From Robiginitomaculum sp. (lineage in GTDB: Bacteria > Pseudomonadota > Alphaproteobacteria > Caulobacterales > Maricaulaceae): 34,000 nt of DNA. The translations under genes were made by a program, and so were the position numbers. The first letter of the stretch is position 1; each line of letters begins with the position of its first letter. This document shows positions 17,290 through 24,865 of this stretch, piece by piece. The notes under the pieces are model-generated. The model was not told where the DNA came from and did no database searches. It was given only the letters and a program-made list of their open reading frames with translations. The stretch spans positions 1 to 34,000 of the forward strand of contig JAJFFM010000214.1 in NCBI GenBank assembly GCA_021776675.1. Direction: 5' to 3'.

Positions 17290-17826
17290 ATGACTAAAAC
17301 CGGTCCAAGATTAGAAACAGAACGATTAATCCTTCGCCCCATTGACGGGGCGAAGGATTTTCCTTTTTGGGCCGAGATGATGGCCGATGCGGACAGTGTT
17401 AAATATCTGTGGAACAACACACCGTGCGACGAAGATGCTGCGTGGCAAAATTTGGCTATGAACATCGGTCATTGGCAAGTTCGCGGTTACGGTTTTTTCT
17501 CGGTCATCCTTAAGGACACCGACGAATGGGTTGGCCGCATTGGCCCGTATTATCCTCATGGTTGGCCAGCACCGGAAATCGGTTGGGCCGTGCATCCGGC
17601 GCACACCCGTAGGGGCTATGCATACGAGGCCGCCAAAGCCTGTCTTCCATTCGTCTTTGATACGCTTGGTTGGGACCGTGTCACCCATGTTATTGTAGAG
17701 GGAAACATCCCCAGTATTGCTCTTGCGGAAAAACTCGGCTCGAAGCTATTGGAAACACGGATTGACAAACAGTCAGGCAATCGGGGAGGCCGTACCCGCT
17801 TGATTTATGGTCAAGAAAAGTCCTAA
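17290..17826 (+). CDS. GNAT acetyltransferase, RimJ/RimL-like (copy 1)
   Basis: The 178-residue protein has an N-terminal LETERLILRPI, typical of RimJ/RimL-type GNATs. The central GHWQVRGYGFFSVILK and RIGPYYPHGWPAPEIGWAVHP follow, and then the acetyl-CoA site TRRGYAYEAAKACLPFVFD and a NIPSIALAEKLGSKLLE. The substrate could be a protein N-terminus, amino group or small molecule; sequence does not decide. It begins five bases after the mdh stop and is clearly homologous along its full length to the next gene, so the pair arose by tandem duplication. Confidence 0.87.
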   Translation: MTKTGPRLETERLILRPIDGAKDFPFWAEMMADADSVKYLWNNTPCDEDAAWQNLAMNIGHWQVRGYGFFSVILKDTDEWVGRIGPYYPHGWPAPEIGWAVHPAHTRRGYAYEAAKACLPFVFDTLGWDRVTHVIVEGNIPSIALAEKLGSKLLETRIDKQSGNRGGRTRLIYGQEKS

Positions 17827-17835
17827 TGAGGACTT

Positions 17836-18363
17836 ATGGAACCGATATTAGAAACTAAGCGCTTGATCTTGCGCGAAATAGACCCTGACCATGATTTTGA
17901 AAACTGGGCACAGGCTTTTGCTGATCCTGATACGGTAAAGCATTTGGGCATTGAGGTCATGAACCGGCAACAAGCTTGGCGCTCTATGGCGGTCAACATG
18001 GGCCATTGGCAAATTCGCGGTTACGGATTTATGTCTGTCATTGAAAAGGCCACGGGTAAATGGGCGGGGCGTATTGGGCCGTGGAATCCCGAAGGTTGGC
18101 CACAGCCAGAAATTGGTTGGACATTGCACCCTGATTTTACCGGGAAAGGGTATGCCACAGAAGCAGGCGCGGCTTGTATCCAATATGCTTTTGAAACATT
18201 GGGCTGGGACGAAGTAATCCACGTCATTGCCCCAGAAAACATTGCCAGTATCAATGTGGCCGAAAAGCTCGGCTCACGATACTTACGCACCATCCCGAAC
18301 ATTCCCGGCATGTACGACAAGCCTTGCTTGATTTATGGCCAAAGTAAGCAGCATAATCGCTAG
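17836..18363 (+). CDS. GNAT acetyltransferase, RimJ/RimL-like (copy 2)
   Basis: The 175-residue paralogue of the preceding gene shares LETKRLILREI, GHWQIRGYGFMSVIEK, RIGPWNPEGWPQPEIGWTLHP, a TGKGYATEAGAACIQYAF acetyl-CoA loop, and NIASINVAEKLGSRYL. Differences are spread evenly, so the duplication is not recent. A GAGGA ribosome-binding site lies just before the ATG, nine bases after the first copy. The same uncertainty about substrate applies. It is convergent with the unrecognised gene at 18373. Confidence 0.87.
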   Translation: MEPILETKRLILREIDPDHDFENWAQAFADPDTVKHLGIEVMNRQQAWRSMAVNMGHWQIRGYGFMSVIEKATGKWAGRIGPWNPEGWPQPEIGWTLHPDFTGKGYATEAGAACIQYAFETLGWDEVIHVIAPENIASINVAEKLGSRYLRTIPNIPGMYDKPCLIYGQSKQHNR

Positions 18364-18372
18364 GCTCACAAC

Positions 18373-19116
18373 CTAAAACTTATATTCAAGTCCTATCCAA
18401 GGCTGTGGCGGCTGATCGTCTTCAGGGTCAAATGGTGTATAGTCATAATCCAGTTTAAGCTTGAAACCGTCCATGTCGTATTTGAGACCATTTTTCCAAT
18501 CAAGTTTTCCTTTAAACCCTGAATAATCAACAAATTGCGGATCGGTCCAATATTCTTTTCTGGGCTCATAAATCGGTGGTTTTTCCCCGTCTTTAAGAGG
18601 ACAACATTTCTCGTTATGGATTTTACGGCGGTAAAACATGTATTGGTCTGGCACTATAATGCGAAAACTGGCCATACTATCGCCCTTAGGCCATGTCACT
18701 TTATCCAAGGTTAAATCCTTACTCGCGACCGCGTCTATGGTCAGGATTTTACTGCGGACTTGCACCGTGATCTTCACATCAGCACATTTATCGGGCTTAC
18801 GCCATTTTTGCGGAATTTTTTTAAGGTCAATTTGCAGTGGTTTAATTTTAAACGCTGCTATTAATTCTTGTTGAGCCGTCTTTATGGGCAATATTTCCCC
18901 TGCTTTTGCGGCAAACTTTTCGATGCGTTTGATTTCATCGGGCTGTAAGAATTTGTTTGGCTGAAACGGTGAATATTTCAAAACCGGATTTGCCCCTTGT
19001 CGCGTACCTTTCGGCGGCGGGAAGCAGGAAAACATTTCCACCACATCTTCGCTACCGTCTATGGTTCCAGCAGCCTTGTGCTCAAATTGTATATCACCTC
19101 GTTTATAGTGCGGCAT
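18373..19116 (-). CDS. Unrecognised protein with beta-rich C-terminus
   Basis: I do not recognise this 247-residue protein. ATG 19116 is chosen because a perfect AGGAGG lies seven bases upstream; an in-frame start at 19158 would precede that site. There is no signal peptide or membrane helix. The N-terminal part contains a CFPPPKGTRQG segment, the middle is lysine- and proline-rich, and a CC pair occurs in EKCCPLKDGE. The last 50 residues alternate polar and hydrophobic residues in beta-strand style (KLDWKNGLKYDMDGFKLKLD) and end in GLEYKF. A terminal phenylalanine after such a strand recalls outer-membrane beta-barrels, but without a signal peptide that cannot be concluded. It is monocistronic. 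Confidence 0.7.
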   Translation of the reverse strand: MPHYKRGDIQFEHKAAGTIDGSEDVVEMFSCFPPPKGTRQGANPVLKYSPFQPNKFLQPDEIKRIEKFAAKAGEILPIKTAQQELIAAFKIKPLQIDLKKIPQKWRKPDKCADVKITVQVRSKILTIDAVASKDLTLDKVTWPKGDSMASFRIIVPDQYMFYRRKIHNEKCCPLKDGEKPPIYEPRKEYWTDPQFVDYSGFKGKLDWKNGLKYDMDGFKLKLDYDYTPFDPEDDQPPQPWIGLEYKF

Positions 19117-19246
19117 AAAGCGCCTCCTTTGCCCAAGTTGAGCAAAACCATAGCACAAATTGCGCGCAGAGTCTAACCAACCAGAAATACAGCCTAGCTC
19201 AGCAGTTTAAGCGCGACAAAATCATACCATAGCGTTAGTGTAATGT

Positions 19247-19927
19247 ATGAACCAAAAAACCGTTATTGTTGATATCGTCTCTGACATTGTTTGTCCTTGG
19301 TGTTGGCTGGGCAAACAGTATTTTGATAAGGCCGTCGCCGCTACGCCGGATATAGATGTGCAGATTAATTGGCGTCCCTTTATGTTGGACGCAGGCATTC
19401 CCAAAGACGGCATGCCCTACCCCAATTATATGAAAGCCAAGTTCGGAACTGGCCGCAGTGATAAATTCAAAGCCATGCGCAAACATCTGGAAGCCGCTGC
19501 AGGAGACGCGGGCATAGAATTTCATTTTGACGACATACCCATGCGGCCCAACACGCTTAAAGCGCATCTCCTCATCAAATGGGCATCTGGACAGGGTAAA
19601 GCTCACGCGGCCTCAGGGGCTTTGTTCAAGGCTGCCTTCCAAGACCTAAAGGACGTGGGTGACAACAAAATCCTTGCAGCCACCGCAGACGAAATAGGCA
19701 TGGACGGTAAGCTTGTGACAGAGCTTCTGGAGACGGGGCGGGACGTTGACAAAATAAAAACCGAGCTCGCCTATTTTCAAAAACTGGGCGTTACTTCTGT
19801 ACCGACATTTATCTATAACGGCACATTTGCTGTCTCTGGGGGACAACCACCCGAAGCCCATATTAATGCACTGGAAAAAGCCTCGACCATAGAGGCCAAA
19901 GACATTATGACAGTGCTGAATTCATAG
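19247..19927 (+). CDS. DsbA-family oxidoreductase, FrnE-like
   Basis: The 226-residue protein opens with VDIVSDIVCPWCWLGKQYF, where CPWC is the redox pair, placing it in the FrnE/2-hydroxychromene-2-carboxylate isomerase branch of DsbA-like proteins. The helical insert contains MRPNTLKAHLLIKWA, and the C-terminal GVTSVPTFIYNGTFAVSGGQPPE holds the cis-proline loop. No signal peptide is present, so the protein is cytoplasmic, as known for FrnE, which acts in thiol homeostasis or polyketide-type reactions. The ribosome-binding site is weak. The MAPEG gene follows after 24 bases and is probably cotranscribed. Confidence 0.9.
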   Translation: MNQKTVIVDIVSDIVCPWCWLGKQYFDKAVAATPDIDVQINWRPFMLDAGIPKDGMPYPNYMKAKFGTGRSDKFKAMRKHLEAAAGDAGIEFHFDDIPMRPNTLKAHLLIKWASGQGKAHAASGALFKAAFQDLKDVGDNKILAATADEIGMDGKLVTELLETGRDVDKIKTELAYFQKLGVTSVPTFIYNGTFAVSGGQPPEAHINALEKASTIEAKDIMTVLNS

Positions 19928-19951
19928 CAAAAATAATCCAGGGAAAACATC

Positions 19952-20344
19952 ATGGCATTAATCGAAATCGCGACGTTATTTACGGCAATCAACATACTTA
20001 TACTTTTCGTTTTGACATACCTTGTCGTTCGTCAACGGCATTCACGGTCAATTTCTATGGGACACAACGATAATGAAGACATGCAGCGCGCAATTCGGGT
20101 TCACGGTAATTTTACGGAATACGCGCCCCTTGCCATGATCGGCCTATACGGCATGGCGGCGTGCGGAGCATCAGCTTATTGGATGTACGGGATTGGCGGT
20201 GCATTTACTTTGGGTCGCATCATGCATGCATTTGGCTATTCCAAATTTAAAGGCAAAAGCATTGGCCGCTTTTACGGCATGGTAATAACAGCCACGAGCC
20301 TCCTCGTTATGGCTCTATATTTATTGTTCCTAGTCGCGACATAG
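19952..20344 (+). CDS. MAPEG-family membrane protein
   Basis: The 130-residue protein has four membrane helices. Between helices 1 and 2 is the MAPEG pattern MQRAIRVHGNFTEYAPL, with the Arg-x-x-x-Asn and Glu residues that bind glutathione in family members; FTLGRIMHAFGYSK follows. It resembles bacterial microsomal glutathione-S-transferase-like proteins acting on hydrophobic electrophiles or peroxides in the inner membrane. An AGGGA ribosome-binding site precedes the ATG. Sitting beside a FrnE-like thiol oxidoreductase, it may belong to a small thiol-stress pair, which is inference. Confidence 0.88.
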   Translation: MALIEIATLFTAINILILFVLTYLVVRQRHSRSISMGHNDNEDMQRAIRVHGNFTEYAPLAMIGLYGMAACGASAYWMYGIGGAFTLGRIMHAFGYSKFKGKSIGRFYGMVITATSLLVMALYLLFLVAT

Positions 20345-20382
20345 CGCTTGCGGGTCGCGTCCTATTTGTTAAAAGCGCACCC

Positions 20383-21747
20383 ATGAAAAAACCTGCTACA
20401 TCTTACCTTAGTCCCGACACTTTAAAACCTACCCTCGAAACCCTCTTACGCTTGGCCAAAAAACATGGCGCAAATGAAGCAGAGGCCGTAGGTGCTTATG
20501 GGCGTTCACTGTCTATCGGGGTGCGCGGCGGTGTTCTTGAAGACATCGATAATTCAGAGGGTAAAGATATTGGCCTGCGGGTTTTTGTCGGACAACGCCA
20601 AGCCTGTGTCTCCAGCTCTGATCTTTCGGGTGACAGTCTGGATAAATTGGCGGAACGCTGTGTCGCCATGGCAAAATTAGCCCCCGAAGATGCGTATTGC
20701 GGTTTGGCGGACAACGATAAATTAGCCAGATCTGAACCGGAATTGGACATTTATGATCCGGCTGATTTGGACGCAGGTGAACTCCTTAGCCGTGCCCAAG
20801 AATTAGAAGCCGCAGCGCTCAGTATAAAAGGCGTTAGCCAAGCCGAAGGCGCCAATGCCTATTGTGTTAAGGGGGCTACTTATTTGATGACATCTGGCGG
20901 GTTCTCAAACGGTTGGAAATCCTCAAGCCACGGTCTTTCGGTCGCGGCCTTTGCCAGCGACGGTGACAATATGGAGCGAGATTATGATTATAAATCTACC
21001 CGCTGGCTAGAAGACCTGCAAGCCCCCGAGAGCATAGGCATCAAAGCCGGAAAACGGGCAGTTTCCAGACTGGGTGCCAAGCAAATGGTATCGAGTAATT
21101 TGCCCATATTGTTTGAGCGCCGGGTGGCCAATAGCCTGCTATCATCATTTACCAACGCGATTTCCGGATCTGCGATTGCCCGCGGTGTTTCGTTTCTAAA
21201 AGACAGCATGGACACGCAAGTGTTTCATGAAAGTATCAATATAACTGACGACCCATATATCGTCCGCGCAGGTGGCTCCCACCCTTGGGACGGCGAAGGT
21301 GTGGCAGGTAAAGCTTTACCGCTTATCGAAAACGGTGTCTTAAAAACATGGCTGATGAATAGCGCTGCGGCGCGCCAGCTCGGACTATCCACAACTGGCC
21401 ACGCCCATAGAGGCATGTCTTCACCACCGGGTATTGCCTGTTCAAATGTCTGGATGGATACGGGCAAAAAATCACCTGATGCACTGATGCAAGATATGGG
21501 CGAAGGCTTGTTTATTACAGAAATGTTCGGCCCATCCCTGAACCCCAATACCGGTGATTACAGCGTCGGCATTGCCGGGTTTGCCATAGAGAACGGCGAG
21601 CGGACTTATCCGGTTAGCGAAGTAACTATCGCCGGTAATTTGCTCGATATGTTCAAAACCATTACCGCTGCTGACGACCTTATTATGGACAACCCTGTGA
21701 CCTGCCCTAGCCTTTTGGTCGAGAGCATGGTGATTGCCGGTGCGTAG
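20383..21747 (+). CDS. pmbA: TldE/PmbA-family metalloprotease component
   Basis: The 454-residue protein fits TldE/PmbA across its length, with RSLSIGVRGGVLEDIDNSEGK near the N-terminus, YLMTSGGFSNGWKSSSHGLS in the middle, and the C-terminal TGHAHRGMSSPPGIACSN and NPNTGDYSVGIAGFAIENG. TldD-TldE heterodimers degrade unfolded peptides and process some RiPP precursors and antitoxins; TldD carries the metal site and TldE does not. No tldD is in the window. The stop codon TAG 21745-21747 lies in the first unit of a 24-bp tandem repeat that carries into the cysQ gene, with which it overlaps by at least eight bases if GTG 21740 is used. Confidence 0.93.
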   Translation: MKKPATSYLSPDTLKPTLETLLRLAKKHGANEAEAVGAYGRSLSIGVRGGVLEDIDNSEGKDIGLRVFVGQRQACVSSSDLSGDSLDKLAERCVAMAKLAPEDAYCGLADNDKLARSEPELDIYDPADLDAGELLSRAQELEAAALSIKGVSQAEGANAYCVKGATYLMTSGGFSNGWKSSSHGLSVAAFASDGDNMERDYDYKSTRWLEDLQAPESIGIKAGKRAVSRLGAKQMVSSNLPILFERRVANSLLSSFTNAISGSAIARGVSFLKDSMDTQVFHESINITDDPYIVRAGGSHPWDGEGVAGKALPLIENGVLKTWLMNSAAARQLGLSTTGHAHRGMSSPPGIACSNVWMDTGKKSPDALMQDMGEGLFITEMFGPSLNPNTGDYSVGIAGFAIENGERTYPVSEVTIAGNLLDMFKTITAADDLIMDNPVTCPSLLVESMVIAGA

Positions 21748-21850
21748 CACCAAAAAGGATAATGTGCGTAGCACCAATAAAGATAAAGTGCGTAGCAGCA
21801 ATAAAAATAAAGCGCCTAGCACCAAAAGAAACGATGTGCGTAGCAAAGAT
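21740..21850 (+). repeat. 24-bp tandem repeat across the pmbA stop and cysQ start
   Basis: Units begin at 21740, 21764, 21788, 21812 and 21836 (the last partial). The consensus begins GTGCGTAGCACCAA and continues AAAGATAAA. Because 24 is a multiple of three, every unit holds TAG in the pmbA frame. In the cysQ frame the units read VRSTKKDN, VRSTNKDK, VRSSNKNK, APSTKRND and VRSK, and all but the fourth begin with GTG. The repeat therefore duplicates both the stop of one gene and candidate starts of the next. Confidence 0.93.
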
Positions 21851-22897
21851 TTAGCCCTACTCATAGAAACGGCCCGCACCGCAGGCGCTATCGCGCGGGA
21901 CTATTTCCACAAGGGCAACACCAAAAGTTGGAACAAATCAGAAAACCATCCCGTAACCGAAGCCGATATTGCGGTAAATAATTATCTGGAAAAAACCTTA
22001 CAGAAAGCCCGCCCCAATTATGGCTGGCTATCCGAAGAGACGAAAGACGACGCATCGCGCATAAAATCCAAATATAGTTTTGTTGTTGACCCCATTGACG
22101 GCACCCGCGCCTTTATGGACGGCAGACCACATTTCACAATATGTCTAGCGGTGATTGAAAACGGCAAAGCGATTACCGGTGTTGTCTATAATCCTATTTT
22201 AGATGAAATGTTCGAAGCGGGCCTCGGCGCAGGCGCACGGCTTAACGGTAAGACAATATCACCAAGCAAATGTGCTTCTATTAAGGGCTGTTCCATGATC
22301 GGCTATCCGCGCAAGTTTAGACGTCTTGGCTGGCCCGATATGAAAGTATCCATCCGTAATTCTATGGCTTACCGGATAGTATTGGTCGCAGCTGGTATCC
22401 ATGATGCGGCGGTATCCTTTACACCAAAATCCGATTGGGACCTAGCCGCCGCCACGATTATTGCCAACGAGGCTGGTGCCACGACTACTGATTTAGACGA
22501 CAATGCCTTTTATTTTGCCAAAGACCATATTACCGAAAACGGCGTCATTTGTGCTAGCCCGCATCTGCACGATTTGTTATTAACAAAAATAAGAGAGCAG
22601 GATAACACCCTAAACTCACAACAATTGGAGACTAAAATGTCCGACCGAAAATCCGACAAAAAAGCATCAAAGCAACTTTTACATATCGTCATTGGCGGTG
22701 AGTTAATAGACCCGATGAAAACGGAGTTTATCGATCTGGACAACATGGCATATATTGGCGCTTATCCGAATTATGCCAAAGCTTATGATGCGTGGAAAAA
22801 CGCGGCGCAAAGCACTGTTGATAATGCCCATATGCGGTTCTTTATTTTACATGCGCATGACCTTATCGATCCTGATAATGACGGCATTATAGGGTAG
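21740..22897 (+). CDS. CysQ-like phosphatase fused to DUF4170
   Basis: This reading frame of about 385 codons has three parts: a basic repeat tail (about residues 1-35), an inositol-monophosphatase/CysQ domain (about 36-285) and DUF4170 (about 300-385). The phosphatase motifs are HPVTEADIAVNN, WLSEE, VVDPIDGTRAFMDGRPHF and SDWDLAAATIIANEAGA, fitting the Li-sensitive Mg enzymes that cleave 3'(2'),5'-bisphosphonucleotide or inositol phosphates. DUF4170 shows LLHIVIGGELIDP, then IGAYPNYAKAYDAW. In relatives DUF4170 is usually a separate small gene. The joining linker is translated from what looks like a former spacer. Start codon is unclear: TTG 21734, GTG 21740 and GTG 21764 are possible; AAGGA lies four bases before the last. 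Confidence 0.85.
   Translation: MRSTKKDNVRSTNKDKVRSSNKNKAPSTKRNDVRSKDLALLIETARTAGAIARDYFHKGNTKSWNKSENHPVTEADIAVNNYLEKTLQKARPNYGWLSEETKDDASRIKSKYSFVVDPIDGTRAFMDGRPHFTICLAVIENGKAITGVVYNPILDEMFEAGLGAGARLNGKTISPSKCASIKGCSMIGYPRKFRRLGWPDMKVSIRNSMAYRIVLVAAGIHDAAVSFTPKSDWDLAAATIIANEAGATTTDLDDNAFYFAKDHITENGVICASPHLHDLLLTKIREQDNTLNSQQLETKMSDRKSDKKASKQLLHIVIGGELIDPMKTEFIDLDNMAYIGAYPNYAKAYDAWKNAAQSTVDNAHMRFFILHAHDLIDPDNDGIIG
22637..22897 (+). CDS. Possible independently initiated DUF4170 protein nested in the fusion
   Basis: ATG 22637 is in frame within the cysQ-DUF4170 reading frame and would give a free DUF4170 protein of 86 residues, about the usual length. GGAGACTAAAATG is identical at all 13 bases to the mdh ribosome-binding site and start. 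The stretch before it, translated in the fusion as an unstructured DNTLNSQQLETK linker, resembles an intergenic spacer. A free form may be made in addition to, or instead of, the fused one. DUF4170 function is unknown. Confidence 0.5.
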   Translation: MSDRKSDKKASKQLLHIVIGGELIDPMKTEFIDLDNMAYIGAYPNYAKAYDAWKNAAQSTVDNAHMRFFILHAHDLIDPDNDGIIG

Positions 22898-22908
22898 AGA
22901 AAAACTAA

Positions 22909-24726
22909 ATGGCCCAACCCAAAACAAATATAAAGTCCAAAACAAACATCCTGAAACTACAAGGCAATGATAAACGCCTAGTTGGACGTTTGTGGCAAGA
23001 TTATATCCGTCCCTTCAGAGGTCGGTTATATTTGGCTTTTGTATTTATGATTATCCTAGCGGCGGCAACCGCAGCTTACGGGTTTTTGATCAAACACATA
23101 ATAGATGTCGCCCAAAATTTAGGCGGTGATATCGTGGCATCTGACGCAGGTGCACAAGCCAAACGCTTTGCATGGGCGGTCGTACCCATCATTATTGCGG
23201 TGACAATTATTTCCGGTGTCTCTATGTTTTTGCAATCCATTTTGGCAAATTCCGTAGCGCTCAACACTATTGGTAATTTGCAGAAATCTATGTTCGCCAG
23301 CATACACCGCGCCGACTATGCCCGCTTTGGCAGAGAGCCGATCGGCACACTAATATCTCGCTTCACCAATGACGTGACGGTACTTACCAATGCCATGTTA
23401 CGCACTATGACAAACCTTGTGCGTGATGTGCTCACCGTGGTTTTCTGTATTGGCATGATGTTATGGCTTGATTGGCAAATGTCCTTTTTAATCCTGATCG
23501 TCTACCCCATAGCCATCTGGCCTATCCTCAATATTTCAAAAAAATTACGCGGCAATGCTAAACATGCGCAGGAGCAAATCGGGGTTATTACATCCCAATT
23601 GGGCGAGAGTTTTTCCGGCGCTCGCATGGTGCGCACTTACGGCTTAGAAGATTATGAAAACGCAAGGCTCGGCGCATCCTTTAGCGAACGGGTGCGGCTA
23701 TATCTGAAACTGGTCACCAACCAAGCAAGAGTTGACCCTATTTTAGAAGTCCTCGGCGGTATCGCTATTGCTGGCGTATTTGCGCTTGGTGTCTACCGGG
23801 TTGTCGGCGGGCACACGACGGCGGGGGCTATTGCGGGAGTCTTAACAATGCTAATAGCCATGTCGCCGCGCGTGCGGGCTCTTGGTACGCTCAACAATGT
23901 CGTACAAGAAGGGCTCGCGGCACTGCACCGGATATTTGAAGTGATAGACGAAAAGCCGACCATTACTGAAAAAACGAATGCCGTAGAGCTCGGCGAAGTA
24001 AAAGGCGCACTTGAGTTTAGCAATGTGAACTTCACCTATGAAGACGGCACACGGGCTATTTCTAGTTTAAATTTTAAGGTAAAACCGGGGCAAACCATAG
24101 CCCTCGTCGGCCCTTCAGGCGGTGGTAAATCCACCATTATAAACCTGATTGCACGTCTATATGATGTGACGGACGGCAGTATTACAATCGACGGTATAGA
24201 CATTCGGGATATCGCGCTCACTTCACTGCGAAATTCTATGGCATTGGTGTCCCAAGACATAACTTTGTTCGATGATACAGTGGCAGCCAATATCGGGTTT
24301 GGCAAAGAAGATGCATCCGCAGAAGACATCGAAACCGCTGCCAAAGCCGCCGCCGCTCACGGCTTTATCACGGAATTAAAGGACGGTTACCAAACCCGTG
24401 TCGGCGAAGCGGGTAGTAAATTATCAGGCGGTCAAAGACAGCGCATCGCCCTCGCCCGTGCTATGTTACGCGGTGCACCTATATTATTGCTCGACGAAGC
24501 CACGAGTGCACTCGACGCCGCTGCTGAGGCCAAGGTACAATCGGCTCTGGATGTACTCACGGCTGGTCGCACGGTCTTTGTCATTGCCCACAGATTATCC
24601 ACGGTCAAAAATGCTGACAAAATTTTCGTATTGGACGAAGGCAAAATTGTCGAAAGCGGCAAACATACGACACTGATGAAAAAAAACGGTCTGTACGCAA
24701 AATTACGGGCATTGCAATTTTCGTAG
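22909..24726 (+). CDS. MsbA-type lipid A/lipid exporter ABC transporter
   Basis: The 605-residue half-transporter combines an N-terminal six-helix membrane domain with a C-terminal nucleotide-binding domain. The latter has Walker A GPSGGGKST near 401, a Q-loop SLRNSMALVSQDITLF, the signature LSGGQRQR near 505, Walker B LLLDEATSALD and the H-loop IAHRLSTV. Order and length match MsbA-like lipid A flippases, which work as homodimers in the inner membrane. Its place between cysQ-DUF4170 and the DUF374-waaA-lpxK-lpxL block supports that role; other lipid or drug substrates remain possible. The gene begins 11 bases after the fusion gene stop and probably shares its transcript. The N-terminus is lysine-rich and slightly extended. 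Confidence 0.87.
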   Translation: MAQPKTNIKSKTNILKLQGNDKRLVGRLWQDYIRPFRGRLYLAFVFMIILAAATAAYGFLIKHIIDVAQNLGGDIVASDAGAQAKRFAWAVVPIIIAVTIISGVSMFLQSILANSVALNTIGNLQKSMFASIHRADYARFGREPIGTLISRFTNDVTVLTNAMLRTMTNLVRDVLTVVFCIGMMLWLDWQMSFLILIVYPIAIWPILNISKKLRGNAKHAQEQIGVITSQLGESFSGARMVRTYGLEDYENARLGASFSERVRLYLKLVTNQARVDPILEVLGGIAIAGVFALGVYRVVGGHTTAGAIAGVLTMLIAMSPRVRALGTLNNVVQEGLAALHRIFEVIDEKPTITEKTNAVELGEVKGALEFSNVNFTYEDGTRAISSLNFKVKPGQTIALVGPSGGGKSTIINLIARLYDVTDGSITIDGIDIRDIALTSLRNSMALVSQDITLFDDTVAANIGFGKEDASAEDIETAAKAAAAHGFITELKDGYQTRVGEAGSKLSGGQRQRIALARAMLRGAPILLLDEATSALDAAAEAKVQSALDVLTAGRTVFVIAHRLSTVKNADKIFVLDEGKIVESGKHTTLMKKNGLYAKLRALQFS

Positions 24727-24751
24727 ACAGTGCGTCTATCATTAGCATTTT

Positions 24752-24843
24752 TGTCATCCCGGCCAAACCACTCTTGCGGTGCTGAGCTGGGGCCTCAATG
24801 TTTCGACTGAAGTACGAGGTCCCGAGTCAAGCCCGGGATGACA
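24752..24843. repeat. Palindromic repeat with TGTCATCCCGG ends
   Basis: The outer 11-base arms TGTCATCCCGG (24752-24762) and CCGGGATGACA (24833-24843) are perfect reverse complements. Inner arms GGGGCCTC and GAGGTCCC also pair, with one G-U. This GTCATCCCGG motif is a familiar class of dispersed intergenic palindrome in alphaproteobacteria. It sits between the convergent transporter and phosphatase genes, where it could act as a shared terminator. Confidence 0.82.
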
Positions 24844-24865
24844 GGTGTAGTAACAGTTAAAAACC

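Noticed and set aside
21740-21850. CRISPR-like array
   Set aside because: Units are directly adjacent without spacers and lie in coding sequence.
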